Shown: piece after piece, positions 16,744 to 26,367 of the stretch
Numbering within the stretch: the stretch's first letter is position 1
Layout: the number at the start of each line of letters is the position of its first letter
Assembly (NCBI RefSeq): GCF_027923405.1
Contig: NZ_BQYI01000001.1
Coordinates: 2,582,501-2,646,500, forward strand
Origin: Paenibacillus sp. YYML68
Lineage (GTDB): Bacteria > Bacillota > Bacilli > Paenibacillales > NBRC-103111
Direction of reading: 5' to 3'
DNA length: 64,000 nt
Notes under the pieces: model-generated
What the model was told of the DNA's origin: nothing
The model's database searches: none
The model's input: only the letters and a program-made list of their open reading frames with translations
Position numbers and translations under genes: made by a program

Positions 16744-17838
16744 ATGAAGAGCAAGGTTAGCTCGGCTTGGTTGAGGAAGCGTCAGAATTGTCTAGTGCTT
16801 GGGAATGAATCTCGCTCCACAAGACAAGCCCGGTACTTGCACATTTACCTAAAGCGCCTCACACGCTCCACATCCGGTCAGATCACGCTGGAAGCGTCGC
16901 TGACGATGCCGCTGATCTTCCTATCCACCGCTGCGCTGCTCGGTCTCGGACTGCTCTTCTACTTCGAATCGAGCCTGTATCATAAGGCGGGGGAGGCGGC
17001 TGAGCGCACCGCTTACATATGGGATAACAGCAGCAAGGAGCTGGTGACCGGATCGGTGCATCCGACGGCGAGCGACGGTCTGTATTGGCGTCTTACCTCG
17101 GACGGCTTGTCCCAGTGGTTCAATCTAGCTTCGCCGATGAGTCCTGTCGCCGTTGCGCTGCCTGCTTCCGCGGATTCCACAGCAGGCGGAGCAGTCGGGA
17201 AGCTGGCGCGTACGGCTGACACATTGCCTGATGCATGGCGGGGGCAGCTGTCGTTCTCGCACTATGGCGTGCTGCGCATCGTTCGGGCTTCGCTCGAGCG
17301 GTCGACCGGGCTATCCGCCCTTGCCCCGCAATGGCTGCGCAAGGAGCAGCTCGACGGCGACGTGAAATCTTACGTCGTCGAGCCGGTCGAGACGATCCGC
17401 ATGGTCGACTTGACGCGGACGTTCATCGCCGAAATTCAAGGACGGATCAGGCCGCAGGCTGCACTTGCGGCGCTCAAGCAGCCGGGTACAACCCCGAAGG
17501 AGCCGACGCGCGTAGCCTCACACGCACAGGCGGCGCAATATTTGCGGCTGCTCGTAGGTGGGAAGGAGACGCAGCTGGAGGTGAAGCCGGGCACGCTGCG
17601 GCAGGTCGATGCGCTCGACGCGACTGGCGTCGCGCATCAAGCCTATTATACGTTCAATGAGAAGAACCTTCGCGAGGTGCAGCTGATGAAGGATGCCGAG
17701 CTGCTGAAGCAAGGGACACAGGTGAAGGGAGTGGTCTGGCACTTCTTCAAGCTATCGAAGAACGACAAGGTGAAGCTGACACAGACGTTGAAGAGCGAGA
17801 TTGAACGGCATGGTATTGTCTTAGTATTTCATGAGTGA
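16744..17838 (+). CDS. TadE-like minor pseudopilin
   Basis: A 364-residue protein with a basic N-terminus of about 40 residues, then a prepilin-like motif SGQITLEASL and hydrophobic helix PLIFLSTAALLGLGLLF. Gly-Gln-Ile-Thr-Leu-Glu fits the G-xxxx-E cleavage rule of TadE-type pseudopilins. The long C-terminal part is extracellular and unlike anything I recognise. ATG 16744 is chosen because GGAGTAGGA lies upstream; ATG 16717, two bases after the flp stop, has no site. The long basic leader before the cleavage motif is unusual. Confidence 0.75.
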   Translation: MKSKVSSAWLRKRQNCLVLGNESRSTRQARYLHIYLKRLTRSTSGQITLEASLTMPLIFLSTAALLGLGLLFYFESSLYHKAGEAAERTAYIWDNSSKELVTGSVHPTASDGLYWRLTSDGLSQWFNLASPMSPVAVALPASADSTAGGAVGKLARTADTLPDAWRGQLSFSHYGVLRIVRASLERSTGLSALAPQWLRKEQLDGDVKSYVVEPVETIRMVDLTRTFIAEIQGRIRPQAALAALKQPGTTPKEPTRVASHAQAAQYLRLLVGGKETQLEVKPGTLRQVDALDATGVAHQAYYTFNEKNLREVQLMKDAELLKQGTQVKGVVWHFFKLSKNDKVKLTQTLKSEIERHGIVLVFHE

Positions 17839-17878
17839 CGCATGCATGGTCCGCTTGGCCTGAAGGGAGGTTACTAGG

Positions 17879-20182
17879 TTGAAATTAGGCTCGAGGTGGA
17901 GGAGAGATGAGGAGGGCGCGGTGTCGGTATACTTCATGCTCGCCCTGCTGCCCCTGCTGCTGTTCTTCGGTCTCTTGATCGATGTGATGCGGTGGAGAGC
18001 AGCCGAGCAGGAGACGGAGCAGGCGGTGAAGGCCGGTGTTCGCTCGGTCATGTCCGCCTTCTCCAAGGACCTGCACGCATATGGGCTGTTCGCGCTCGAT
18101 CCGGCGACCGCCAAGTCCTCGGAGGTGTTCGTCAAGACTGTGGAGGGCAGCTTGTCCTCGGCAGCGGGCGCCTCCCGGTTCGCCTGGATCAGTCCGACGC
18201 TGGACAAAAGCAGTGCGAAGGTGACGCCGATGTTTCCGCTGTCCAACCACGATATATTGAAGCAGCAAATTTTAGAGGAGATGAAGGTTCGGGCTCCGCT
18301 TAATTTTACGCTGGAGCTGACAGATAAATGGAAGAAAAATGGTGTAGCTGCCGGAGTCGGTCAAGCGGCCCAGTTCGGTCAAAGTGCGCAAAAAATCGAG
18401 AAGCTGATCGAGGAACGGGACAAGCAGCTAGGCGATGCGTGGGACGCATTCATCCGTATTCGGACGCATGCGGGGGACGTCACGCCGTTCTACCAGACGC
18501 AGCTTCGCGACCTGAACGAGCTGAGTGCGCTGATCGGTGTGCATACGCTCGAGGATACTCAGAGAGCACTGCAACAAGCGAAGCAGTCGGTGACCTCCAT
18601 TCAAGAGCAGCTGCGCGCAATAGATGGCTCGATCGCGTCTCTCGCCCGTGCTGGAGCTGGGGCTGCTATGGCGATCCAGCAGCTGGCGATGGCCAAGCAA
18701 CAGCTAATCGTTCAATATAACGAAGCGACACAGCGCGTGACTCAGTACGAGCAGCTGATGAATCACTTCATCAAGTACGGTGAGCTGCTGCTCGTCATCC
18801 AGCGGAAGTCGAGCGTCGATCTGTCCGACGTTCAGCCGAAGCTGAAGACGTTCCAGACGGCGTTCAAGGAAGCGCTCAAGGCGAACGATACGTTGAATGA
18901 GGAGCTGCAGAAGGTTAATGCGGCTAGCGGAGGTACTCCTGCTGGAACGGGCACAGGTACGGCTCAGGCGCAGCAATCGTTCGCCTCGGTCAAGGTGTTC
19001 GATCGGGAGGAGCTGCAGCGCTGGGAGGCAGAGGTCGGCGGTGCGGTGGCACAGTTTGCCGGCTTTCACGCACAGATGAACGACGGCATCTGGTTCACGC
19101 AGCAGAAGTATGCGACGACGCTTGCCAGCGTAGAAGGCTACAGGAGCAAGCTGAATACGGCGCACAGCAGGATGGCGCCTCATATCGATACGCATCAGCA
19201 GAGCGTCCGGCAGGTGCAGGCTGCGAAGCGGGAGCAACGTACCAAGGCGATGGCAGTGCTCGACCAAGTTCGTCGAGGTCTTGGCACCTGCAGCCTGATC
19301 AGTGATGTTGACCCTTATGAGCCGTTGTATCACGAGCTGCAGGGCAACCCGAATACGCCGGGTGTCGTCGGATTTTATCAAGTGTATATGAGCATGAACG
19401 CCCAGCAGGATCCGCTCACTGCGCCGCCTGCTGTACCGATGGATAACGTTGATGAGGCTGGCTTAGGAGCTCTGAAGCTCCTCTCGGGTCTTGAGAGCTT
19501 ATTAACCGACGTTCGAGATGAATTCTATATCGATGAGTACGCGATCAGCAAGTTCAGCTACCGTACGCTTGGTCTGGAGAAGGATGCATTCGGCCGCCCT
19601 CGCACGTCGAAGGAGCTGTCGGCCCCTGAGCAGCATCCGCTCACGAATCAGGAGGTCGAATATTTAATATACGGCGGAGGCTCCTGTGCAAGCAATTATT
19701 CGCTCGCCTATGCCGAGATGTTCGCGTTCCGCTTCGCCGTTGGCATCACAGAAGCGCTCATGAGGCCAGAGACGAAGGCGCTCGCTGCCGGGTCGCCATG
19801 GCTCGTTGTGCTGACAGCGATCGCCGAGGGAGCATGGAAGGCGCAGCAGGATATGACCGAGCTCGTGCAGGGTGACGCGGTGCCGGTATCGAGCAAGCTG
19901 AGTCCGCTTATAACGATGACGTATAAAGATTACTTGCGACTGTTCCTGCTGCTGCACAGCCGGGAGCAGGTGCTGCTGTCGCGTATTCAGGCGTTGGTTC
20001 AGCTGAATACGAATATTGATCTTGCGGCTACGTCGACCTATGTATCGGGGAACGCCTCAACGGCGCACCGTCATTGGTTCATGGGTGGCATTATGCGTGC
20101 GCTTGGCGAGTCCTCGTTCGGAGGCTGCAGCAAGGACAGTGCGCATTGCTTGCTCACGCGAACGGCAGATTATCGTTATTAG
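17879..20182 (+). CDS. TadG-like pilus-associated protein
   Basis: A 767-residue membrane-anchored protein. The N-terminus carries a TadG/TadE-like DEEGAVSVYFMLALL motif, with Glu before Gly as the expected leader end, and one hydrophobic helix. The remaining roughly 730 residues are outside the membrane and rich in predicted coiled coil, with many Gln, Ala and Lys (about residues 150-460). No von Willebrand A motif typical of TadG is obvious. The TTG start has AAGGGAGG at good distance. It may form a tip, base or surface-binding part of the pilus. Confidence 0.7.
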   Translation: MKLGSRWRRDEEGAVSVYFMLALLPLLLFFGLLIDVMRWRAAEQETEQAVKAGVRSVMSAFSKDLHAYGLFALDPATAKSSEVFVKTVEGSLSSAAGASRFAWISPTLDKSSAKVTPMFPLSNHDILKQQILEEMKVRAPLNFTLELTDKWKKNGVAAGVGQAAQFGQSAQKIEKLIEERDKQLGDAWDAFIRIRTHAGDVTPFYQTQLRDLNELSALIGVHTLEDTQRALQQAKQSVTSIQEQLRAIDGSIASLARAGAGAAMAIQQLAMAKQQLIVQYNEATQRVTQYEQLMNHFIKYGELLLVIQRKSSVDLSDVQPKLKTFQTAFKEALKANDTLNEELQKVNAASGGTPAGTGTGTAQAQQSFASVKVFDREELQRWEAEVGGAVAQFAGFHAQMNDGIWFTQQKYATTLASVEGYRSKLNTAHSRMAPHIDTHQQSVRQVQAAKREQRTKAMAVLDQVRRGLGTCSLISDVDPYEPLYHELQGNPNTPGVVGFYQVYMSMNAQQDPLTAPPAVPMDNVDEAGLGALKLLSGLESLLTDVRDEFYIDEYAISKFSYRTLGLEKDAFGRPRTSKELSAPEQHPLTNQEVEYLIYGGGSCASNYSLAYAEMFAFRFAVGITEALMRPETKALAAGSPWLVVLTAIAEGAWKAQQDMTELVQGDAVPVSSKLSPLITMTYKDYLRLFLLLHSREQVLLSRIQALVQLNTNIDLAATSTYVSGNASTAHRHWFMGGIMRALGESSFGGCSKDSAHCLLTRTADYRY

Positions 20183-20212
20183 AGAATGAAGGCGTATGAG
20201 AGGGGGAGCAGT

Positions 20213-20869
20213 ATGAAGCTGCTGAAGGAACGTCAGGGCGGCATCGTGCTGGAGGCCGCGCTCGTGCTTCCATTATTCGCGACGATCTCGATGCTGTTCG
20301 TGTCGATGATTCGAATGTCGCAGGCGGAGATGGCGCTGCACAGTATGGTGAGCGAGTCCGCGAAGGTGATGGCCGCGAACCTGTATCCGGTGGAGCAGCT
20401 ATACGTGGGAGCAAGGCAGCAATTGGCAGCGAGCGCCCCGGTGATGTGGCTAGAGCAGGTCGTCTCCCAGGCGAATGCGGCTCGATCGCAAGTGGTGGAG
20501 GCGGAGAAGTTCGTTGAGGATCATAGCCGATTCATCCCGGAGCCGATCGTCCGTCTCGTCGCGTGGGAGAAGGAGCACCGCACGCAGCTGGAGGCAGCCG
20601 GGGGAGAGAAGACGGCTGAGCTGAAGGCTTCCATAAGGAAGAAGGCGGCAGCCGCAGCGACGCCCTTGATCGCTTCCTTCGGCGATACGAAGACGCTGGA
20701 CCCGAAGAAGCTGAAGGTGACGGATTTGCAGCTTCCGGACTTTGAGCAGGGGCAGTCCGCATACGTCGTCGTCGAGGCGGAATATGCTTATAAGCTGACG
20801 CTGCCTTTTTATACGAGAACCGTGATATTACGCAAAAAAGCGACCGAACGGGCATGGATCGGAGGGTAA
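20213..20869 (+). CDS. TadE-like pseudopilin
   Basis: A 218-residue protein whose N-terminus, MKLLKERQGGIVLEAALVL, is a compact prepilin leader: cleavage after Gly-Gly or Gly leaves Glu near +5, followed by a hydrophobic helix (PLFATISMLFVSMI). An alanine/glutamate-rich helical region and a C-terminal beta-type segment follow. The ATG at 20213 is chosen because of GAGAGGGGGAG just upstream; the longer frame from 20186 lacks a site. It is a likely minor component of the Flp pilus. Confidence 0.78.
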   Translation: MKLLKERQGGIVLEAALVLPLFATISMLFVSMIRMSQAEMALHSMVSESAKVMAANLYPVEQLYVGARQQLAASAPVMWLEQVVSQANAARSQVVEAEKFVEDHSRFIPEPIVRLVAWEKEHRTQLEAAGGEKTAELKASIRKKAAAAATPLIASFGDTKTLDPKKLKVTDLQLPDFEQGQSAYVVVEAEYAYKLTLPFYTRTVILRKKATERAWIGG

Positions 20870-20879
20870 GAGGAGTCTT

Positions 20880-21506
20880 ATGGTATGGATGTGGGGAGCA
20901 TTCGGATTGTATATATGTACAGCCTTCGCGACGGATATTCGCAAGCAGGTCATTCCGAATTGGCTGACGATTGGCGGTATGATCGCTGGATTAATCGGCT
21001 ATTTGGTGGCGCTCGGCTGGGAGGGGCTGACTTACTCAGCTGCAGGTCTAGCCTGCGGGTTCGTTCCGATGCTGCTGCTATACTTGCTGCGCGGCGTCGG
21101 TGCTGGCGATGTGAAGCTGTTCGGTGCGATTGGCGCAATGACCGGCGCTGCCTTCGCCTTGCATGCAATGGCGGCTGCCCTATGTATGGCGGGGGTGATC
21201 GCCGTCATCGTGCTAGCCGTTCGCAGTGACCGAGCGCAGCGCTTCGCGAGGCTGAATGGGCTGCTGCTTCGAGTATGGCTATTGCGTGATTGGAGCTGGC
21301 TGCGACAGCTCTTCAGGTGGAAGCTCGCCGAACGGGAGCACCGTCCACAGGTACGGGAGCAGCAGAAGAGTGAGCCTCAGCGCAGACATGGGAGTGAAGC
21401 GGCGATAGATGCAGGTCCGATCGACAGTAGGCTGCGATTTCCCTTCATGTGGGCCGTTGTGCCAGGAGTGCTCTACACGTATGCCGTGTGGATGGATTGG
21501 CTTTGA
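20880..21506 (+). CDS. tadV: Prepilin peptidase, TadV/CpaA type
   Basis: A 208-residue multi-span aspartic peptidase that cuts Flp and pseudopilin leaders. The catalytic aspartates are visible in ATDIRKQVIPN and in the GxGD motif GVGAGDVKLFG. At least five hydrophobic segments are present. There is no N-terminal methylase domain, as expected for the short CpaA/TadV class. An Arg/Glu/Gln-rich cytoplasmic loop (about 140-180) precedes the last span and is longer than usual. AGGAG lies only four bases before the ATG; an in-frame ATG follows at 20889. Confidence 0.9.
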   Translation: MVWMWGAFGLYICTAFATDIRKQVIPNWLTIGGMIAGLIGYLVALGWEGLTYSAAGLACGFVPMLLLYLLRGVGAGDVKLFGAIGAMTGAAFALHAMAAALCMAGVIAVIVLAVRSDRAQRFARLNGLLLRVWLLRDWSWLRQLFRWKLAEREHRPQVREQQKSEPQRRHGSEAAIDAGPIDSRLRFPFMWAVVPGVLYTYAVWMDWL

Positions 21507-21536
21507 TGACGAAGACAGAAGGAGGGCTACGGCTCT

Positions 21537-23324
21537 ATGCAAGCTTTATATTCGCTTCAGGTCGACTTCGTGAATGAGCGTAGTTATGAGATGGCGGTCT
21601 CAGCCTCTCGCGGGCTTCAGGCGGAGGAGCTGTCTGAATTTCAGCTGCGAATGCTGACGTCTAACCGGATGCCTCGTCTGCTAGAGCTGCATACGGAGGC
21701 GAGAGACGGGTGCACGACGCTGTATTATACGATTACTGGCAAGCGTATGCTGTCCCAGGGGCTGCGCGCTCAACGGATCGGGATGAAGCAGTATTACACC
21801 TTGCTGCTCCAGATTGTCGAGCTGCTAGAGGATAGCTTGAATTATATGCTGGATAGCGAGCGCTTTGTGCTGAAGGAAGAATATATATTTTATGGACATA
21901 GCCTGGACGACCTGTATTTTACGTACTTACCGATCCAGCATGTGGAGGGGAAACCTAGCGTTCAGGCCGAGCTGCGGGACCTGGCGTCCAGATGGATGCA
22001 GCGGGTCGACGATCTGCAAGGGGGCGGCTTCCAGGAGCTGATGCGCTGCCTGGAGCACGATACGTTCCATATCTCAGAGCTGAAGCGAGTTCTGCTCAAG
22101 AGGCTGGAGGTATCGGCTACATCCTCTGGGATCTGCATAAGTGACATGCGTAGCTTCTCGCCGAGTGATGACCAATTAAGGACAGGTCAGGCGCAACCAG
22201 CATCCTTCGAATGGCCGTACTCGACGGCTAGTGGTGGAGCTTCATCCGCGTCAATAGAGGGGGCTCGGCCTTCCGAGCCTTGGCTTGGGCCATCAGCAGA
22301 CGACGGTTATCGAGTCGGCTTCCGTGCTCAAGACGAAGCAGCTGCCGCTTACGGATATAAGCGTGGCGTTGGGAGCTCTGCAGCGGCTGCTCGAGACGAT
22401 GGGTTGGCCGCTTCTATACATAGTGGCGTAGGCCCTGCGCCATCGACTCAGGCGACTGCAGGTGCCGATTCCGCGACATCGACTGCGGCGAGTACAGGCA
22501 AGAAGCCGCTTCCTTTCATTCTCGGTGCTGTGCTTGCGATTGCATTCCTATGGAAGCTGTACGCGGACCAGCAGGAGGAGTCGATGCTGCTGATCGCTTG
22601 TGCGGGGACGGCTGCTGCGCTGATCGCGCTGTATGCCGTCCTTCGTTCGACGAGAAGGGGGAAGGCGGCGTCATCTCCTAAGGCGACAGTAGGCGGACAA
22701 GTCGCTGGAGTGAGGCTGGCGGAGTCGCCGCCTGTGGGCGGGACGCCTTCTTTTCTACACCAAGCCGGCTTGTTCGATTCACCTTCTGCAACCTCATACA
22801 GTGGCGGAGAACTGGCAAGTGCTGAACAAGGTGTCAAGAGCAGCCTTGCTTACCAGGAGCTCTCGGTTAGTCTAGAGCGAGATGTGCGGCTGCAGGCCGA
22901 TCAACTGGAAGGGGAGGGGCGTGGAGTACTAGCTACTCCCGAGGCTGATGGTCGAACGACGACGTTGACACCCAATGATGCAACCGTATGGCTAGGCAGC
23001 TCTTCGCAGCATGCAGCCAAAGCTATAACTGTGCTGGAGACCGTTCGTAGCGGTGTGAAGGAGACTATAGCACTTGATAAGTCGACCTTCACGATTGGCA
23101 GGCAACAGACGGAGTCCGATTACTTGCTGGACGAGGTAGGCGTATCAAGGCTGCACGCAGAGCTGGTTAAGGATGAGGACGGCTACAGCATCAAGGATCT
23201 CGGCTCGCGCAACGGTACGGTTGTGAACGGTGAAGCGCTCGTCCCTTATCGCATGCACAAGCTGCGCGAAGGTGATATGATTACGATTGTGAATTGCGAC
23301 TTCATCTACAAGATGGGATGCTGA
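21537..23324 (+). CDS. DUF6382/FHA-domain membrane protein
   Basis: A 595-residue protein. Residues 1 to about 190 match the DUF6382 type of domain found with Firmicute Tad loci. A Ser/Ala-rich linker, two membrane spans near 325-370 and a second low-complexity linker follow. The C-terminal FHA domain (about 510-590) has the conserved FTIGR, SRLHAEL and SRNGTVVNG motifs that bind phosphothreonine. It may relay phosphorylation to the pilus machine; the PP2C gene starts eight bases after it. No kinase gene is adjacent. Confidence 0.82.
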   Translation: MQALYSLQVDFVNERSYEMAVSASRGLQAEELSEFQLRMLTSNRMPRLLELHTEARDGCTTLYYTITGKRMLSQGLRAQRIGMKQYYTLLLQIVELLEDSLNYMLDSERFVLKEEYIFYGHSLDDLYFTYLPIQHVEGKPSVQAELRDLASRWMQRVDDLQGGGFQELMRCLEHDTFHISELKRVLLKRLEVSATSSGICISDMRSFSPSDDQLRTGQAQPASFEWPYSTASGGASSASIEGARPSEPWLGPSADDGYRVGFRAQDEAAAAYGYKRGVGSSAAAARDDGLAASIHSGVGPAPSTQATAGADSATSTAASTGKKPLPFILGAVLAIAFLWKLYADQQEESMLLIACAGTAAALIALYAVLRSTRRGKAASSPKATVGGQVAGVRLAESPPVGGTPSFLHQAGLFDSPSATSYSGGELASAEQGVKSSLAYQELSVSLERDVRLQADQLEGEGRGVLATPEADGRTTTLTPNDATVWLGSSSQHAAKAITVLETVRSGVKETIALDKSTFTIGRQQTESDYLLDEVGVSRLHAELVKDEDGYSIKDLGSRNGTVVNGEALVPYRMHKLREGDMITIVNCDFIYKMGC

Positions 23325-23331
23325 TGCAAGC

Positions 23332-24222
23332 TTGAACAACAAGACACGGAATCATTGGCAGTATGGCTCGTCTACTGATATAGGGTGTACAAGGCTAGTG
23401 AACGGCGACCGCATCTGGCATCACTTCGGCACGACGGCCGATGGGGTGCGCTACGCGGTCGCTGTGCTGGCTGACGGTATGGGCGGACTGGAGGGCGGCG
23501 TGCAGGCGGCTGAGCTGGCTGTGCGACGGATGAGCAGCTGGGTAGAGAAGAGGCTTCCCCTTGTGCTTGGCCATAGGGGGAGCTGGTGCTCGCTGCAGAG
23601 AGAGCTGCACGAGCGAATCGAGCTCGTCCATCGTGAGCTGAGAGAGCTGAGGGCGAAGGACGGCAGACGGTATGGCACGACGCTGACCGTTCTTCTATTG
23701 GTAGATTCCGTATACTGGGTGTTCCATGTCGGTGACTGTCGTGTGTACCGGCTTGCTCCGAATGGAGTGATGCCTCTGCGCCGACTGACGTACGACCACA
23801 CGTGGGTAGATCGTCAAGCAAGACTTGGGCTGATGTCCGCCGATACGGCGAGAAGACACCCTAGACGCCATGTGCTGCTCCGTTATTTGGGCATGAGCCG
23901 AAGACTTGTCATTGATATGTATTGCGGAGCTTACAAGCCCGGTACTCTGTTCATGCTGTCGAGCGATGGCTTCCATAGCTGCTTCAGTGATGGTCAGCTC
24001 GAGCGTATGCTGCGCATCGCAGCAGCGAAGGGCTGCACGGTACAGGCAAGCAGCGAGGAGCTGGTCAAGCGGGCGCTTGAAGCGGGTTCCAGCGATAATA
24101 TTAGCGTGATGTTATTGAGACCCGGCGGACGTGGTCCCTCTAGCTGGACTAGATTGGGGCTGTCGCTCATGCTGCTTCCTTATCAAATCCGACATGCAAG
24201 ATGGCTGGCTTATTTTCGCTGA
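23332..24222 (+). CDS. PP2C-family protein phosphatase
   Basis: A 296-residue metal-dependent Ser/Thr phosphatase. Motifs: DGMGG (metal site), GTTLTVLL, HVGDCRVYR, SSDGF and the SDNISVML metal site. The segment between VGDCRVYR and SSDGF is reduced and basic compared with PrpC, and a short hydrophobic tail (about 270-290) may touch the membrane. The start is a TTG with no convincing ribosome site, eight bases after the FHA gene, so translation is probably coupled. It probably reverses phosphorylation read by the FHA protein. Confidence 0.85.
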   Translation: MNNKTRNHWQYGSSTDIGCTRLVNGDRIWHHFGTTADGVRYAVAVLADGMGGLEGGVQAAELAVRRMSSWVEKRLPLVLGHRGSWCSLQRELHERIELVHRELRELRAKDGRRYGTTLTVLLLVDSVYWVFHVGDCRVYRLAPNGVMPLRRLTYDHTWVDRQARLGLMSADTARRHPRRHVLLRYLGMSRRLVIDMYCGAYKPGTLFMLSSDGFHSCFSDGQLERMLRIAAAKGCTVQASSEELVKRALEAGSSDNISVMLLRPGGRGPSSWTRLGLSLMLLPYQIRHARWLAYFR

Positions 24223-24255
24223 GGATAGTGCTAGATTCCCTGTCAAGGATGATGA

Positions 24256-24261
24256 TATAAT
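24256..24261 (+). promoter_or_regulatory. -10 element upstream of yfmM
   Basis: TATAAT at 24256-24261 stands about 75 bases before yfmM. The best -35 candidate, TAGATT (24232-24237), is poor. The leader contains two small hairpins (TGTC/GACA and GCCT/AGGC). Confidence 0.4.
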
Positions 24262-24334
24262 AAGATGTCTATTTCAGGACACGTTCATGCCTTACAGGCG
24301 TCTAATTTAAACATGACAGGGGAATATTTCGTTC

Positions 24335-25897
24335 ATGAGCTTGTTAACCGTAGAAGATTTGAGTCATAGCTTTGGAGGCCGTGTACTCTTCAAAAATGTA
24401 TCGTTCCGCCTGCTGCCAGGCGAGCATGTCGGTCTTGTCGGCGCGAACGGCGTCGGTAAGTCGACGCTGATGAATATTTTGACCGGACAGCTGCTGAAGG
24501 ATGACGGCAAGGTGGAGTGGACGCCGAAGGTGCGTTACGGCTACCTCGACCAGCATACGAAGCTGACGCCGGGTAAGACGATCCGCGAGGTGCTGCGCGA
24601 CGCGTTCCTGCCGCTGTTCGAGCTGGAGCGGGAGATGAACAGCATTGCCGAGCAGATGGCCGATGCCGATCCGGACAAGCTGGAGCAGCTGCTGGAGGAG
24701 ATGGGCGAGATTCAGGAGCGGCTCGAGAACAGCGGCTTCTACTTGCTCGATGTGAAGATCGAGGAGATGGCGAACGGTCTAGGCTTGAACGCGATCGGAC
24801 TGGACCGCGACGTCGCCCAGCTGTCAGGCGGGCAGCGGACGAAGGTGCTGCTGACGAAGCTGCTGCTCGAGCAGCCGACTGTCCTGCTGCTTGACGAGCC
24901 GACGAACTATCTTGACGTGGAGCATATCGACTGGCTGACGAATTATTTGCAGAGCTACCCGTACGCGTTCATGCTCATTTCTCACGATACGGAGTTCATG
25001 AATAAGGTCGTTGGTGTTATCTACCACCTGGAGTTCGCGAAGCTAACGCGCTATACGGCGAACTATGAGAAGTTCCTGCAGATGGCGGATATGAACAAGC
25101 AGCAGCATCTGGACGCCTACGAGAAGCAGCAGGAGTTCATTAAGCAGCAAGAGGACTTCATCCAGCGCAATAAGGCGCGCTATTCGACATCCGGACGGGC
25201 GAAGAGCCGTCAGAAGCAGCTGGAGCGCATCGATCGGATTGATCGTCCGGAGGAGGCGGCGAAGCCGACGTTCTCCTTTAAGGAGTCTCGCGCGAGCGGA
25301 CGTCTCGTCTTCGAGGGTAAGGATATCGAGATTGGCTACAATCACGCGCTGCTGCCGAAGATGAATATGACGGTGGAGCGGGGCGACAAGATTGCGGTAG
25401 TCGGCTGCAACGGCGTAGGTAAGTCGACGCTGCTGAAGACGATTCTCGGCATCATTCCGCCGTTCAGCGGCAAGACGTATCTCGGTGACTTCTTGTATCC
25501 GGCTTACTTCGAGCAAGAGGTGAAGGCGCCGAACTTGACGCCGATTGACGATGTGTGGAATGAATTCTCCCATTTGAATCAGCATGAGGTGCGTGCGGCG
25601 CTTGCTCGCTGCGGGCTGAAGAACGAGCACATTACGCGTCCGATGAGCAGTCTGAGCGGAGGCGAGCAGGCGAAGGTGCGTCTGTGCAAGCTGCAGATGC
25701 GCGAGAGCAACTGGATCGCATTCGACGAGCCGACGAACCACTTGGACGTTGCGGCGAAGGACGAGCTGAAGCGGGCGTTGAAGGAATTCAAGGGCACGGT
25801 CATTCTCGTATGTCACGAGCCTGACTTCTATGAGGACTGGGTAACGAAGGTGTGGAACGTCGAGGAATGGTCGGAGGCGGCTAAGGCTGGACGCTAA
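24335..25897 (+). CDS. yfmM: ABC-F ATPase, YfmM type
   Basis: A 520-residue soluble ABC-F protein matching B. subtilis YfmM. Two ABC modules are visible: GANGVGKST with LSGGQRTKV and [11 protein letters not shown]; then GCNGVGKST with LSGGEQAKV and FDEPTNHLD. The interdomain linker is charged (about residues 235-310), as in ribosome-binding ABC-F factors. In the second module the usual catalytic Ser-His after the D-loop reads CHEPDFY, as in YfmM. ABC-F proteins act in the ribosomal E site to resolve stalls or give antibiotic protection; there are no membrane domains. Confidence 0.9.
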   Translation: MSLLTVEDLSHSFGGRVLFKNVSFRLLPGEHVGLVGANGVGKSTLMNILTGQLLKDDGKVEWTPKVRYGYLDQHTKLTPGKTIREVLRDAFLPLFELEREMNSIAEQMADADPDKLEQLLEEMGEIQERLENSGFYLLDVKIEEMANGLGLNAIGLDRDVAQLSGGQRTKVLLTKLLLEQPTVLLLDEPTNYLDVEHIDWLTNYLQSYPYAFMLISHDTEFMNKVVGVIYHLEFAKLTRYTANYEKFLQMADMNKQQHLDAYEKQQEFIKQQEDFIQRNKARYSTSGRAKSRQKQLERIDRIDRPEEAAKPTFSFKESRASGRLVFEGKDIEIGYNHALLPKMNMTVERGDKIAVVGCNGVGKSTLLKTILGIIPPFSGKTYLGDFLYPAYFEQEVKAPNLTPIDDVWNEFSHLNQHEVRAALARCGLKNEHITRPMSSLSGGEQAKVRLCKLQMRESNWIAFDEPTNHLDVAAKDELKRALKEFKGTVILVCHEPDFYEDWVTKVWNVEEWSEAAKAGR

Positions 25898-25976
25898 GCA
25901 AGTCGGCAGTACGAGGTGTTAGGTTCATCGTATGAGATCGTGATGAGATCGTGAATTCAAGGGAGATGTGAATGGA

Positions 25977-26267
25977 ATGCTGACACATGTTGTGATGTTC
26001 AAGCTGAAGGACCGTAGTGCGGAGGCCGTGGAGGCGACAGCGAACGTGCTGCGCAATATGGAAGGTAACATTCCGGTGCTGCGTCATATCGAGGTCGGTC
26101 TCGATGTGCTGCACTCTGAGCGCTCCTACGATATCGTGCTGACTACGAAGTTCGATTCACTGGACGATCTGAAGGTGTACGATACGCATCCGGTGCATGA
26201 GGAAGTCAAGGCGCATATGAGACAGGTGCTGGACGGGACGAGCATCGTTGTAGATTACGAGAGCTAA
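25977..26267 (+). CDS. Dabb-type (stress-responsive A/B barrel) protein
   Basis: A 96-residue small protein with the Dabb pattern: THVVMFKLKD at the N-terminus, HIEVGLDVL in the middle, a DIVLTTKFDS strand and the HPVHEEVKAHM helix. These proteins form dimeric ferredoxin-like barrels; some are enzymes, but most are uncharacterised. The ATG at 25977 has GGGAG 11 bases upstream, whereas the GTG at 25968 is too close to it. Confidence 0.85.
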   Translation: MLTHVVMFKLKDRSAEAVEATANVLRNMEGNIPVLRHIEVGLDVLHSERSYDIVLTTKFDSLDDLKVYDTHPVHEEVKAHMRQVLDGTSIVVDYES

Positions 26268-26311
26268 GTCTGTAGGTCTGTGTATAGCACACGGTAACAC
26301 TCGATCCGGCT

Positions 26312-26346
26312 GAGCCGCTTCAGACGTGTGAAGTCTCGAGCGGCTT
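26312..26346. terminator. Bidirectional hairpin between convergent genes
   Basis: AGCCGCT (26313-26319) pairs with AGCGGCT (26339-26345), with an inner AGAC/GTCT stem. It separates the plus-strand Dabb gene from the minus-strand membrane gene. T-runs are absent. Confidence 0.5.
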
Positions 26347-26367
26347 AGCGAAGGGATCGATCGATTA

